Notes: generated by a model not told the origin, from the sequence alone. A DNA stretch of 64,000 bases from Glossina fuscipes (GCF_014805625.2 NW_023998455.1:6365805-6429804), one strand, 5' to 3'. Positions 8,360 to 21,850 are shown, counted from the stretch's first letter. Program-made: numbers and translations.

Positions 8360-11300
8360 ATAAGAAGAAAAACATATCGGTGAACGGAGAGATGGACACG
8401 GCTAAGCCATTTCGGATTATTGTGATGACGAACAAACTCCTTATGATAAGAGACTAGCATTTGTCTAAGGATGTAAATATTGAATCAAAAAAAAAAAAAA
8501 CAAGACGACGCATCTGTGTGTTTGTGTTAATTCTGGTCGATTCGTTTACGCCGTTTAACTGATTTTCCCATCTAGCAATTTTAAAGAGTAAAATAAAATC
8601 ATTATTCGACACTGAAAGAGTTCGTTAAGAACTTTATAAAATTTATTGAGAGTTAACAAATAAATTTTTGCATTCTTTTATAGCCAGGATATGCGTTCAA
8701 ACAATACATTAAAGTAGCGTAAATTTTCATAAAGAAAGACAATAAATGCTTTAAAATTCATAACAAAATCCATATTTATTGCACACGATTGTTTGCTTTC
8801 TATTATATTTTTATTAGTTGAAGACTTATTTGTTACGCTTTCTATGCCATACAAAAGTAGTTTTTTAGGTGCGCTACAATTGAAATGGGGTAGTCTAGTC
8901 TTCGCATCTCGTTTGTGGTACAGCAGGAGACTTTAAGCCAAAACTGGCATGACTAACAAAGCATAATACTTTGTCAGACGTACGCATTGCTTCTCGGTCT
9001 GCTTACAACAGAGAACGAATGTATAAGACATAGCTGTAAATGTGCAAATCGGAATTTTGAGGTGGCTTTAACTACTTGCTCGGTCTTGTTTGAATTCTCG
9101 AACTTGTAAAAATGTGAATTGAACATTGAATGTTGGTCTTGTGCGTTAACCATCTCCAAATGCGTTTAGTGCGCTTAATCAATGCAATGACTATCATTCG
9201 CCTCTAGGCCATTGTTTTAGGGTACATTTTTTCTAATGTGTTGCAGAAAATTTTAGATGAACAATGAGTCGATATGTAACTATAAATGCGCACAAAAAAC
9301 CATGCGAAACAAAGAAATCGATAAAAAAGAAGATCAAATATTTACAATATGTAATAGTAAGGAGTAATATGAGGAATGAGCTCTAGTCAACGCAACTACT
9401 ACTTAGGGCAACAAAAGGAAGGCATTGGAGTGGTTCTCTTTACGTTAGCACATCAGTGAAGTACGTGTAGCAAGTTTCAGGTTTACGGAAGAAAATCTCA
9501 AAAATACGAAAGTTTACTTTCATCCCTTTTGCATTATGGAAAAGCGATCACCAAATTGTTCTTGTTTTTATTATAGAAAACAAAAATTGCATCGTTTTTC
9601 TATATAAAGGCATATTTTTCGTGAGCGTAACCTGACGTAGGACAAGTTTAATGTTTACGTAGAGTAGGATCAAAAAATAGGTGTAGATGGCCCGAATTTG
9701 GTAGAGTTCATTTATGTATGAAATGATGGGTTAATTTTCATCATTATATATTAAAACTTGGATTTTTCTTATTAGGGTGGAATCCAAACAATAGGCCGAT
9801 ATGGTCCCAATTTGGTACAGTTAATTTTTTCTTTTTTGTATTAATTTACTGTTATGATATAATTTTTATCATGAAGCATTGAAAATTATACCTTTTTGTT
9901 GTATGATCTTCAGTTTTCGTTATATGAAAGGTGCTTCAAAAATTGCCCCAGCCGGTCCAAAGTTTTCATACTAATTTAGAATGTCGAAATGCTACCACTT
10001 AGCCACTTTTGCCGAGAAATTTTGAAAATTACAATGTTTTTATATTGGGCGCTAGGCGGCATAGTGGTCGGAAAAGTGGGACGATCCGAACGATTTTCAA
10101 TAGCGTTCGTGCTTGGGTCAAAGCAAGTGATTGTAACAAATTTCATCAAAATATCTTAAGAATTGCGAACTGTATATTGAGCACAAATTTACATAAACAG
10201 ACATTAGACGGATAGATGAACAGACAGGTTTAGATCAATCGACTGATACAATAAAAGGATGGGCCTGTCTTATGTCCTTCTGCGTGTCACATATGACTGC
10301 ATGACATCTGGTGTAGGGTATAAAAATTTCATAATTTTTTACAAATTATACTCTTTAAGCCTCTATTTAAAACGGAAACTACTATTCGCTACCGTACGAG
10401 AGACTTAAAGAAAAAAAACTGAGAAAAATTAAAATATTTATTATTAAAGAAGTTTTTCTTTTCTCTTTTGGGCATAAAAAGTATAGCACCCCTGTCTGTA
10501 TATATATCTTGTATATGTATCACACACATATAAAAAATTATAACCAAACCAACCAATATTTTATGAATTATTACTATCCTTATGAACTCAATGGAAAATT
10601 GTAAGAGATTTTTTCATGCTTTCATAGTAAATAAATAGTTGACTTAAATCAGAATTTTCCTCTGTTTGCAAAGGCAATAGAAATATCCCGTAGCAGCGAA
10701 GCATTTCATGAGGACAGGAACTAAGAAGTTATAATCGCCTTAAGGTGCCGCTTTGATATATAGCATCTCAAGCAAATAGATAAGATGAGCAAATGTCTCG
10801 TTCAATGCTAGCGTATAACGCAATTTAATTTTAATCTGGCTTTTCATAGTCGGCCTAGTCGGGAAGCAGACACAATCCAATGCAACAGATTTTGTATATA
10901 ATGCATGCCATCATTTAACTGTCTACGACAAATATATGCATCATGATCCGTCCATCCGCCCTTGTCGTTTCATTAAAACCTAATTTCATAATACATTCAC
11001 TACGTCTTCATCGGTAAAGAGGTCGACATAATTAACCGATTAATGGCCAATTTGGCATATAGCGCACATATAAGATTTATTTTATTATTCTATTCTAACG
11101 CTTACCCAAGATGTTCAGAATGCATTTTCCTTTCTAAATGTTTCCACTTCTATTTTCGCCGAGTGTTGCAGTCATTTTCATCCTTGTTGCTGGCAAGAAG
11201 AAAAATAAATTTTTTAGGAAATTTATTCCTCCTTGCAGCAACAGAATTATTTTTATTTAATTTTTTTTTTTTTGTACAAGATCGATAAGCGTTTGCACTT

Positions 11301-12735
11301 TGCCCGATTTTGGCTTGACGACGGTGATGGTTTCCGTTTCAAGTGTTACGGCCTACTGGATACTTCTTGTTTGCCAAGTTTTAATTTTTATATCAATTTT
11401 GAAAGTGTTCAAGAATTTTACCAGCAAAAAGCGTATTATTATTACCTGTGAAGCAAATCAACCAAGAATTTGTGGAATCAACGATGTTTCTTATGGTTTA
11501 TTAAACTATTTACAAATGGTATGAAGGCGTAAAAGTCCAATTCCGACGGAGAAGATATAAACACTTAAGGGACCTAGAAAAGCAAGTGCATCATTTATAT
11601 GTATAGGTATGTCTTTAAATAATGTGTAAGACGATATACACAAGATGATATATAAAATTGCAAATATATATATATATATATATATATAAATTCTAATTTT
11701 GATCTCTTTTAAATTCTTTATTTTGTTTTGTGCCCTACAACACTTCAGCTAGGCTTCTCTTTTATTATAGGATTGCGAATTCCTTTCTGAATCGATTCGA
11801 GATTGTCTCTCTTTCTGTCTTCTCTTTTGTGTTCAATCTACAGGCTCGCATTGCTATCGGTTGAGAATTCGAACAATTGATTTTGGTGTTCGAACAATCG
11901 AACTCAAATCTTGGTCTTACTTTTTGGTCACAGTATTTCTTCTTCTTCTTTGGAAATTTCTGAATGGAAACGTTACTCATTCATTTAAGAAGTTTAAATA
12001 TGAAAAATAAACAAAAAAACCAGGAAAATATATCGTAGAAAGAGGAGACTATCAAAGCGAACGTAAATATAAAAAATTATTAAAAGAGAAAAAGCATTAA
12101 AGCATTATAAGCGTGACACGTTTTACAAAGTTAAAAAAAAAAAAATCAAACCAAAACATTTTAAGATTTTAAGATTTTGATGCGCTTCTGATGTTTTACC
12201 TTAATTGCATTGTCAAGGCTTATCAGCCCAGTAAAATTTTCATTCGCGTCGCTCTGCCGAGTATAATTTTTGACTTCAATTCTCTTATTTTCCAAAGAGC
12301 GCATAATCCATTCGAAGGACAAAAAGAAACACAAAAAAAAAGGATTTGGGGAAAAAGGAAAAGAAAAAACATCAAGCCAGCTAGAATTTAAATGCGGTAG
12401 AGTTTAGTTTGGCCGTAGCAATAGGGGATAGTCAGGCGGTAAAGGCCGATTGGCCGATCCATTTGATTGTGGTTATCTCCACATCTTTGTGTCTTGCCCG
12501 ACTTCTTTCTGACTGTCACCGTTCTACTTGAATAGGAGGCATCGCCTGATTAAATTCGATCGGGACCGAATCTTTCGTAACCATCTAAAGTAGAAAATTT
12601 TACAAAGAATTCCAATAAAAGTATTTCAGTAAAAAAGATTTTGTTGTTTTGACAGGTGGGCTTTGTAAGCGTATCCTTTGAAAAGTTTAGGCCAACTCCA
12701 AATTCTTTTGCAAATTTCTATTCGATATCTTCATT
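8360..12735. other. Intergenic stretch, no gene seen; repeat fragment and AT microsatellite
   Basis: No convincing coding region. A dispersed-repeat fragment at 10050-10330 (minus orientation) contains AAACAGACATTAGACGGAT and ends in GGGTATAAAAAT, typical of fly dispersed repeats. A (TA)n run lies at about 11667-11690. Everything else is AT-rich and featureless to me. Confidence 0.45.
10050..10330 (-). repeat. Fly dispersed-repeat fragment (cggatggac-type)
   Basis: It shares CATCAAAATATCTTAAGAA, GAACTGTATATTGAGCACA and the AGACGGATAGATGAACAGAC box with the copy at 20380-20640, in the same order and orientation, and ends in TGTAGGGTATAAAAA. The plus-strand copy at 45830-46230 is the same family inverted. 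Probably non-autonomous transposon DNA. Confidence 0.5.
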
Positions 12736-12739
12736 TTCA

Positions 12740-12830
12740 CTAACGCAAGAATATTTATTGCAAAGTTGCGCAAACAGACGGATGGACAGGCGAACAGGTG
12801 GAAGCGTTTAGGTGCATTCAAAATTTGAAA
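12740..12830 (-). repeat. Short fragment of the same cggatggac-type dispersed repeat
   Basis: Contains GCAAACAGACGGATGGACAG followed by GCGAACAGG, preceded by CACTAACGCAAGAATATT. It is too short and diverged to delimit exactly. Confidence 0.4.
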
Positions 12831-12887
12831 CTGGGCAAGAATTTGTATATTTTATGGGGTTTTGCTTTTGCGTCGTTAAAGTGAGTC

Positions 12888-13358
12888 GGTAGGCTTTATA
12901 GTTTAAATTTAAGCTCCAGGGGGTTAAGCAGCCCACTCACAAAGTTTCGAGTGCCTGTGGGTAGAGCTGACTGAATTGATATACAGGCAGATTGTTGCTT
13001 TCCAAGATCCTCCGGAGGGAAGCTTGCATAATTACATGCATGTGCAAACCATGGTGGAAGCCACTATGTCTAATCACCAGTTTGAACACAACAGTTAACC
13101 AATGTGTGAGACCTGACTGCTGGATATGGTCCTTCCGGGGGTATACCGGTGGTTGTGGTTTTCATCATTCTTAAAGTGAATAATTAGAGGGAATGATAGG
13201 CAGTAACGATCCCTAGAGTGGGTTGATTGGGCCGTACATAATAAGTAAATCTGGTTTCTCCAGTGCAGTTTAGGCTCGTAGCTTATAAGAATTGTTCAAC
13301 TGCAAAATTAACCCATGTATCATCGGGCACCGTGGGGCAAACTATGGTAGTGTGCCCA
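12888..13358 (+). repeat. GC-rich interspersed repeat, shorter copy
   Basis: It aligns collinearly with 37930-38607. Shared landmarks are: GGCTTTATAGTTTAAAT versus AGCTTTGTAGTCTAAAT; AGCCCACTCACA versus AGCCCGCTCACA; GACCTGACTGCT versus GCCCTGACTGCT; the GGTGGTTGTGGTTTTCA block; and ATCGGGCACCGTGGGG versus ATCGGGCATCGTGGGG, then GGTAGTGTG. This copy lacks about 200 bp present in the other. G+C content is much higher than the flanks, as expected for relatively recent transposon DNA. I cannot name the family; a non-LTR 5' region is one possibility. Confidence 0.65.
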
Positions 13359-13379
13359 CGTCAAATGCTCAGAGAAATC

Positions 13380-14031
13380 TATACGCGTGTCTGAGATTAC
13401 TGATAAATGTATTATGCGGAGATTTTAGTGAAATATTTTTTACATTTCGAAAAAATTTATCAAAAGACGGCTATAAAGTCTATTAAAGTGATTCAATCAG
13501 AGAACTTGTGGATGCAAATATTATTACAAAGGTGCAGTTGAAATCTCAAGCCAGTCGATGCAGGTGGAGAAATATGTAGGAGTGACAGCCGAATAGGGAA
13601 ACGGAAAGAAGACGAGGAAAACGTACTCAAGCAATTAAATACAACCTCTTGGATGCCCTTTTTTAACATTCAATATTATTATATACCTTATTATCCACAT
13701 ATTAAGATAGGAAATGGAATTTGGGCAGATGTATGACTTAACCGAGAAGAGCCAGAAAAAAAAAGACGGACAAATATTGACTAATTTCGGTTAAAACTAG
13801 ACAGAGAGTGGTAAGAGTCACCGATATCTCGGCAATTAAAAGGGGAAAAGGGCAGTTCTCCTTTCGGACAACTAAACTTCATTTAAAAATTTGCCGAAAT
13901 AAGCATTTTTTACTCTAACTGAAAATATGGATAGTGTCAGATTGACACATTTGTCAGCAAGGGGGATAAAAAGAGAAAGAGAGAAAGTAGGGGGAGGATT
14001 GAAAGGAAGAGTGAGAGAGGCAGGGAGTGGC

Positions 14032-14067
<36 letters not shown>

Positions 14068-17040
14068 AGAAAAGAAAAAGTTAGGGAATATACGAAATAA
14101 GGAAAATTTACAATGGTCATCACCAAGTCATGCAGATCTTGTGCATCCCTTTCGCAGAATACGCAGAAGCGTCGTATTATAAAATTATTTGTAAAATCTT
14201 GCTTAGCAAATCTTACGTAAACGAAAGAATTCCTTTTGAACTTTTCAAAAGTTTATATTCATATATACATCCTCCTCATTAACATAATTTTACAGTATAT
14301 TAAGTGAAGGTTGCCTTTTGCCAGGAATTTTTCGATGATCTACAAATCCCTTGAAAAGACAACAACAAAGTACTTACAAAAATTGAAAAAGAAAAAAATA
14401 TAAATTGTTCGCGTCTATAATGGATTTTCATTTAAAATAACGGCATATTTAAATTAATCTAAAAAATTTGTTGGTTATCTAAAGAGAGAATTCTTAGCTT
14501 AGCAAACTGTCACAAACTGCACTTAATAATACTCGAAAACATTTGTGAGTTTTCTACTTGAATATAATTTTCTTATCGTAACTTTTGAAGAGTTTGCGAT
14601 GCAAATGAAAACTTTTTCTTTTTATATAAATCATTGTTGTTTTAAATTGTTGTGTAACACAACAGAAACAGAAAAAGTTGCTGCTCCTCAATAACATTAC
14701 TCTTAACGTTGACAGGCCAGGGAACAGGCAATAGGCTAACGGTGCTTACAATTCTCTATCTATATATATATATATATATATTTATAGTTAAGCCTGAGCG
14801 AGTTATTGCACCAAAAAATGCGCCCCAATAATGACACGACAACGTCATTAATCACGAATATTAACTAAATTCTATAAATTCTTTGGAATCGCATCCGTTT
14901 ACGTTCATTGATATCAACAGAACTTATTTGATCGATAGCCGTACTACTTACAACAAGTAACGAATCTCCTCTCTACTATCTTCAAACTTGAAAAATAGGA
15001 GAAATTTCCGCCGCCGTGTCAGTCGAGAGATAGGGACGATTTTTGACCTAATTTTTTCATTGAAACTAAAAAATATCTTCTCACCCGCTCTTCGGCCATT
15101 TTTACAGCTTGCAACTTAACGAGTTGTGCAAGGAGGGTGTGGCCGTTGGTCCTTAGGAGCGATTTTACTCCATCATTAGGATTAGTCTATAGTCTATAGT
15201 CTGTCAGCGTAGAGTTGTGTGTCCAATATGGGTGTGAGTCGGTTACAGGGGAGACTTCTACACTACCCTTTTTACTGACTTTAAAAATTGTTTGTACCGT
15301 CTTTCTAGCTAATATCCTTTATTGGCTGTGTGTTGAATGCAGGTGAGCCGGTTGTCGCACCGGAACAGTTTTATAACGCCCCTTCGGGCTGTTCCTAACC
15401 ATCATCATTGCATTGGCTTTTAAGCTTGTTAGCCTAATGAAGGCGGCTTAGTGGGAGGGCTACGCGCGATTATTGTTATGGGTTGTAACGTGCTTCTGAC
15501 TGGCATGCGCTATAAATGGTAGTCTAAAATTTAACTGGGCACACAGAGGGTCTGATAACAGACAGAACAAACAGACATGATTAAGTTAACCCAGATGCAT
15601 GTGTTTAGCGAGACCCTTAACATTTATATCTGGATGTCACAAACATGCAACGACAGAGTAAAGCAAGCAATTAATATTCAGTTTTCTCTCAATTTATTAC
15701 TGGACTCGAAATCAAAGCATAAGACCTACCAAATTGTTTCCCAAGCGCTTGGGATGATGATGTGAAGCCAAAGTTAATCACGAGTTGAAATTTTCCACAT
15801 AAATTATGTGGTGTGGTGGTGCCAAGGTTCGTCCAAGGTCGAATGCAGCTTTCTTCCCGCCTTCTTAAAATCACATAGGTAGAAATTCATTCCGCTTGAC
15901 ACGACTCATTCAAATTGTTGGCAAATACAAGCGCTAGAACTATTAGACAGTTACTGACGTGAATCGAACAAAAGCTCACAAAATCTTATGTTCAATGAAC
16001 GAGTATTGATTTCAACGTAAATGACCTGTGAATGCACCCTATAGAAAAATAAATTTCTATCTTAAATACAAGTTAAAAATCATTCCTTTAGGTGTATTTT
16101 GCCTATTCGGCTTGATTTCATAATTGGCTTTCGTTATTTCCATTTCAACGATTTTCTCGTAATAAATGAAAATTTTTAGGCACACACTGACGATGCTTAC
16201 AATAATTTCAAATGCAATGACAAGACCAGATAGTAGTGTGTATAACAATATAATTTTGCTTATGCAAAAAAAAAAGCAAAAAAAATTATTATGTTTCATA
16301 TTAATAGCAAATGTCTGACAATATCTTGTCTCTTAAATATGTTGATATGTGCTTTAATGCATTTTAAAGATATCGTTCGGAGATAAGATATTATGCAAAA
16401 AGTTTGCAAAGGCGCACATAACTACAGTACCTCCTATTTGCTGACGTTTTAATGGATTAAAATAAAAAGGGATAAAAAAAAGAAGAAAAAGAAAGGAAGG
16501 GATATAACGAGAAAAGAACATTCAAACGAATCTTTTATTATGCACATATTGCTTATTTTTCGGGCTTTGCTGCAATGGGTGCGAATACTCGAGCTTACTA
16601 TTTCATAACTCTGACAAGCATACATGAAACGCTACTGACAATTAAATAATATGTATAAGCAATACAATGCACTGGAACTATGGCGTAAAGCCGGGAGACA
16701 CATAGCAGTTAAGATTAAAAGTCCATCCATCTAATAGGTAGATGCGTAGCATAATAAAAATACCCATAGCGATGCGAACACTAGTCGAATATGCAAAAAT
16801 ATGCATAAAGCGAGGATAGACTAAAAAGTTGCCGACCGAAGAAAGAAACCAGATATGCTTTCTTTAAACTTCCTTTCACTTCTCCGCATAGTCCCACAGT
16901 CCTATTTACTTAATCTTTACAAAGTTTGATCGGGAAAATGGATTAATGAATTTAAGTAATGTTATGATCTCCTAAGGATTGTAAATAAAACTTATTTTTA
17001 TCCTTAAAATCACAATTCCAAGGTGCGAACTTAATTTCAA
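13380..17040. other. Intergenic stretch with microsatellites and repeat fragments
   Basis: No gene found. A (GA)n tract lies at about 14036-14062 inside a longer purine-rich block (13970-14090), and a (TA)n tract at about 14760-14781. A GC-richer patch (15310-15560) contains CGCCCCTTCGGGC and AATGAAGGCGGCTTAGTGGG, probably old transposon DNA of unknown type. The segment 15525-15660 is listed separately. Confidence 0.45.
15525..15660 (-). repeat. DINE-1-like repeat fragment, minus orientation
   Basis: The order AACAAACAGACATGATTAAG, CCAGATGCATG, GAGACCC and GTCACAAACATGCAACGACA corresponds, inverted, to the ATGTCTG...ATTCTT...GGGTCTC...GTTTGCAAC order of the copies at 63490 and 47060. It is diverged. 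Confidence 0.4.
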
Positions 17041-17044
17041 AAGG

Positions 17045-17400
17045 AGTTGAATGAATCAAGCAATGACGTAAAACACGGTTAAAGTTACGACAATGGTTTT
17101 ACTTTCTTTGCCTTTTTTGAAACCGATTTCCCCTTTGCAGTATATTGTTGCAACTGCACTTTGGTGTCTGGAGTATACTGATGTATCCAAGTTTCGTCTA
17201 CAATAATGAATGAATCAACCGTGCGTTGGAAATTTGCATTCGAACGCTTGTTTGCTTCACTCTGATCAATTTCGCACCCGTGCGCTTCGTGTTTTTCGAC
17301 ATGATTGCAGTCTCCACCATCTTTCTAACCTTAATTCGGCGGTCGTCATACGCCTTTTGGTGAACTTTTTTTTCTTTATGACTAATCATTCAGATAATCT
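17045..17400 (-). pseudogene. Degenerate mariner (irritans-like) transposase fragment
   Basis: On the minus strand the segment 17200-17390 encodes YDDRRIKVRKMVETAIMSKN, like the helix-turn-helix region of mariner transposases (DDRRIK.REI.ETVGIS). After a frame change, 17190-17100 encodes VDETWIHQYTPDTK followed by QYTAKGKSVSKKAKK. That is the signature around the first catalytic Asp of irritans-type mariners. The stretch that normally separates these two regions (about 60-70 residues) is missing, and frameshifts and stops are present. This is a dead, internally deleted copy. No terminal inverted repeats were identified. Confidence 0.85.
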
Positions 17401-20280
17401 CTTCCATATAGGTAACATGATGACAGTCAAGAAGAGAAGTGAGTGGAGAGAGGGAGACATATAGAGTGAGAGTCGCACGTCCGCAATCAGTAAACATTAC
17501 GTTTCCCTCGAGTGAGCACTCACTACAGCTGCAGCCACACACCAGTCATAATTAATTGTCCTATGAACTGAGTTTAGTCGGCTCTTATAAGAACTTTTTT
17601 AAGTCTCTTAAGAAATTCTAAATTTACATGAAATGTCATCAGTTAGCAGGATTCATTTGTGAGTAGGAGACATACTCTCCGTGCGAGGCTGATAAGTAAA
17701 CAGGTGGCTCGTGCAAACTTCTTCTCATAACGGACGCCTTTAATGTCAAGTCTCGTATAGACTCCCAATCTCATGAGTATATTGAAATTAATCGCTGCGG
17801 CCACAGTTCATTGATAGGTCAATTAAAACTTTTTGTGGCGAACGATTTCGCTCAAAGCACTTGAAACGATTTTTTTGCAAAAGTTTCTTTAACAGAATTA
17901 TAGCAGACTGTAGGATTAATAAGTGTAATCGTACCTGGAGCTGTTTAGGTAGGGGAATACAAAATTTTTATATTCTACTTACCCCTCCAAACCTTTCGCG
18001 AACATTCTCGAAATCACAGAGAACAGAGAGAACAATTGTACGCCGTAGATGTAACTCACTGGCAGGTGAATTTAAAGTTGCTGCGTGGTATGCGTATTCG
18101 CTAAGCCCTCGTGGGAGAATCCGTGGGACAATGCTATGCGATCATTTTGCAAACATTGCTTTGACAACAGACAGACGTCAGGCTATCTTCATTTTCACTT
18201 TTGATCACCGAGTCACTCAGGCAATCACTGTATACTGCAGGATTAGTGAGAGTGAACCGCGAGTGCAGTTACGCGATTTTTTAAAAAACTTTCTTCATAC
18301 ATTAAAATACGCAACGCTCTGCTTCATCTCGAGAAGATAAGAATTTCTTTTGCCAACAATGTGCTTCCAAATATTTTTACTTGTGCTATCTTTTCCGTGT
18401 TATTTAGGTGAATGAAGGAATAATTAATCGGTTCTTTTTTCAAGCTAAGCTTTTTATTTTCGATTAAAATTATTTTGTTATGGTAACCATTCGAAAAAAC
18501 TTGAACTTAGAGTTTAGAATATTTAGAATATTTTTTTTTTTATCAACTTCTTAACGTTTAGGTTAGTTTTGCAAATGTCATACAAGTAACAATTAATTTT
18601 TTCGCAAATTTCTCTGTCGGTAAGTCTTATGCTATTCGTCGTGTGTAGTAGTTCTGAATGAAATAAAGCATAAAATTAAGTGCGTGCATGTACGTATAAA
18701 AGGAAAAAAAAAAAAATTATTCAATTATTTAGACAAGAAGGAGAAAAAGGCCGGAAGATAAGATAAACAAAGAATTGATAATAAAAATTTCTTCTCACAT
18801 AAAACTATTTGATAAGTTTCAGTGCAGTACTTGTAGGAAATCTGTTATGCTAACAACAACAACAACAACGAACATTTTCCAGCATTTAAAGTTCTTTGCT
18901 TAAGGCGACAGTAGATGTAAATGTAAATTTTTACAATTTTGTAGGTCATTTAATGTAAGAAGGAAAGTAATAGTCAGGGGGAGAGTTTTAAGATGAAAAA
19001 GTAAATGGGCGCCGTGGCAGAGTATATATGTCAATGTTTATAAATATGTAAAGTAATAAAGCCCAAACTAAAATAAGGTTAATAAGAACTCGTAAATGTT
19101 GAATAATTTGCTGGAAGATGGACAAAAGAAACAAATACTGTAAGCTTGTGGTGATGGAAAATTGTGTACTCGTTCGACGCCGACCACATGCAGAAGGAGG
19201 GACAATATTTGAGAGCAAATTGATATTAAAACTCTTTTGTTCACTCTTTAAATGGCTCCCAGATTATACACTTACTCTCTCAATAGTATCCCTGTTAAGG
19301 GACACTGTAAACTTAATCAATATAGGTAAATAATTCGGAGGCTTTTTCCTCTTGGTGATGAAATATTTTTTAGTGGAAATGTAACTTTTGCTTTACAGCA
19401 CACCATATACGTCCCATAAGTAACAATGCAGTACCAAACGATTAAGATCCAAGAAGTTGAAAGGCTGTAAATTTAGGATGAAGCGTTCAACGGAATTCTC
19501 GGCCCTTCAAACTTGTTCTGTAGCCCAACATCCCTATCAATCTAGTTTTTCATGACCGTTTCTAAGCCTTTGAAGTAGACAACAATATGCTGCTGAAGTC
19601 TATGCCCAACAAAATTTTAGGCCTCTTTGCTAACACTTACTAAAACCACCTCAGGATGGTTAAAGAAATTTCGTGTTCACACCATAAGGTATTCCCGCGT
19701 TAGGGGTACATAATCATTTGCAATTTTTTCGATTCGTATTTAGGTCCTATAGAGTGCTTCAGCTGGTTCGAGAGATGTCTCCTCTCGGATAAGACTATGA
19801 TCCCGTCTTTGCGTTGTCATTATCGCAACTAAAACTTTTAATTAATAAATTTGTCCTGCAATCTGTCAATATACTGGAATTGTCATGATTAGTTACATTT
19901 TTACATGTTTGCTTCGATTTAATGATACACTCACTCTCAGTTTGATGCATATAATCTGTGCGTCTTTGTGGACAATTCGATGATTAATTTCGCTTAAAAA
20001 AGTATTTAGAGTGAACCTGAGGCACTTTGAAAAGTTTTTTCTAACCGAAAGTACCGTACGATAGTTCCTAACCCTTCGGGTTTTGCATTATCTTTAATGC
20101 TTCTAACGGAAGTTATGCACAAATGATGAGCAGGAGATTGAGAAAATGGAAAATATAAAAGTTGAGAGGTTTCATGCCAAAATTTTCATTTCTTGCGCTA
20201 CTTTACAGCCTCTATAGTCTGACAGTCTGAAAGAAAAGAGTAGAAATGATTTTTTCTCTTCACATATGTATAAGGGGGTA
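17400..20280. other. Intergenic stretch; one 159-codon open frame of doubtful status
   Basis: The plus frame 17861-18340 is open for 159 codons and unusually long for this AT-rich DNA. Its Arg/Ile/Phe-rich translation shows no motif, and I have no promoter or splice evidence, so I do not call it a gene. (CAA)n occurs at about 18851-18870. Nothing else was recognised. Confidence 0.4.
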
Positions 20281-20650
20281 TATATATATATGTAATTGGA
20301 AAGTGGTTCGATCTGGACTACGTTTCACCTTGGGTTATTCGTGGTCTGTTTGTCGTTGTTGTGTCAAAACATATCAATGCACCAATCTTCACCAAAATAT
20401 CGCTAAACTTTTGAGCTGTATGTGGGACATAAGAATACGAAACGGAAGGATGGAAGGACGGATAGATAAGCTTAAACCGAATCACTTTCTGAATTGATCG
20501 TAGTATCAGCAAAGGCTAATCTATTGCAAGTCGGCGTTCAAGTGGATTCAAAACATTGCAAACATTCGGACAAATTTAGTACATCCTTGTACTACAGATG
20601 GTGTAGGATACATCAAAACTACGGGATTGGACAGCCTTGTGATGGGAATA
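20280..20650 (-). repeat. Fly dispersed-repeat copy (cggatggac-type), minus orientation
   Basis: ACGGAAGGATGGAAGGACGG and GATAAGCTTAAACCGAAT inverted match 45880-45935 (TATAAGCTTGTCCATCCG...). Upstream CACCAAAATATCGCTAAACT matches the AGTTTTGCTAATATTTCG of that copy. It ends near ACAGATGGTGTAGGATACAT. The 64- to 83-codon frames here are not genes. Confidence 0.55.
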
Positions 20651-21295
20651 ACAGAAAATGTCTGCAAATAAGTGAGTTTTTCTTTTCACTCGATTTCACT
20701 CTATTTCTAATCGTCCCTGAATAATTTCTTTAATTAATTTAAAATATAAAAAGAAAAGCAGAGGACGCGCACCTTTACATACATACCCCAGAAGGAGAGC
20801 AGCATTCAACATAAGAGGAAAACAGCTTTCTTTAATAAGAATATAATACACGGTGTAAGTGTGCTTGCATTATTCGAGCGCAAACAGAGCAAAAAAGAAA
20901 ATTACAAAATGGATTTAATTTAACAAGAATTTCTTCTATTGTCAGAAAAAAGTAAATGAAGAAATCTGAGTACTAATGAGGATAATGAAATTTGTAATAA
21001 GCACAAACACAAGTCTTTGATGACATTTTTGTGCAAAATTTTTTTATTTAAAAGAAAATGTCAATAACTTGTTCCTTGCGTAGATGAATTGTATTTGCCC
21101 AATTAAAGCCTTGGCCAGAGTGAATAGTAGAACTAGTTATTGCAAAGACTAGGTAGTCAGTCATAACTACTTTCTCTCACACATAGCCCTAGTTTATGCT
21201 AAAATTCGAAAGATTGTTCCCTTATTATAGCGGAAAAATTCTTGTTTTCCTGTTCTTATTGCCCAGGTAGACTGCTTTTATTATTATATTCAAAA
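20650..21295. other. Intergenic stretch, nothing recognised
   Basis: AT-rich, without open frames of note or repeat signatures that I could identify. Confidence 0.45.
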
Positions 21296-21850
21296 CTTTT
21301 GCTGGTGCTATTGCCGAGAGTTGCTATTTTGCTATTTCTTGTGCTGAACTAGAGCTAAGGAATGCTATTGCTACTACCGATTGCCGACAATATGCTGTTG
21401 CTATTTTGCTATTGCTATTGCTGAACTAGAGTTAAGGAATGCTATTGCTACTACCGATAGCTGTCGCTGTTGCCGACAATATGCTGTTGCTATTATATTG
21501 AAAGAGTTATTATTTTGCTATTGCTATTGCTATTATTATTATTATTATTATTATTAATTTCGCCAGAGAAATAAATTCTAAGATTAAACTCTTAAAAGCA
21601 CTAGCATCTAAGGCTATCGGCCTAACCTACTGCTATTGCTAAAAGTTCCCAATACTATTATATTGAGAAAGTTGCTATTTTGCTGCACTAGTGCTAAGAA
21701 TTGCTTTTGCTACTACAGAGAGCTGTCGCTCTTGCTGACAATATGCTGTTGCTAGTTACTATTTCGCTGTTTTTAATGTTGACGTATTGCTACTATTGAT
21801 GAGCTGTCGTTGTTGCTATAGTCAAAAACGCTTTTGCTACTACATTCTTA
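21296..21850. repeat. Compound GCTATTGCT-type repeat with a 77-bp higher-order unit
   Basis: The trinucleotide-like motif GCTATTGCT recurs throughout. The longer unit GCTGAACTAGAGYTAAGG, GCTATTGCTACTACCGAT, TGCCGACAATATGCTGTTGC occurs at 21343 and again at 21420, a 77-bp period, with a decayed partial copy near 21700-21760. An (ATT)n tract sits at 21532-21556. It looks like a microsatellite that expanded and then duplicated. No protein frame persists through it. Confidence 0.75.

Noticed and set aside
8248..8460. Ser-Leu repeat ORF
   Set aside because: Translation of the (GA)n microsatellite.
15310..15560. Possible third copy of the GC-rich repeat
   Set aside because: It shares style (CGCCCCTTCGGGC) but I could not align it collinearly with 12888-13358 or 37930-38607.
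17861..18340. 159-codon open frame on the plus strand
   Set aside because: Long for this AT-rich DNA, but the translation has no motif, no splice or promoter context and no coding-like codon bias that I could see.
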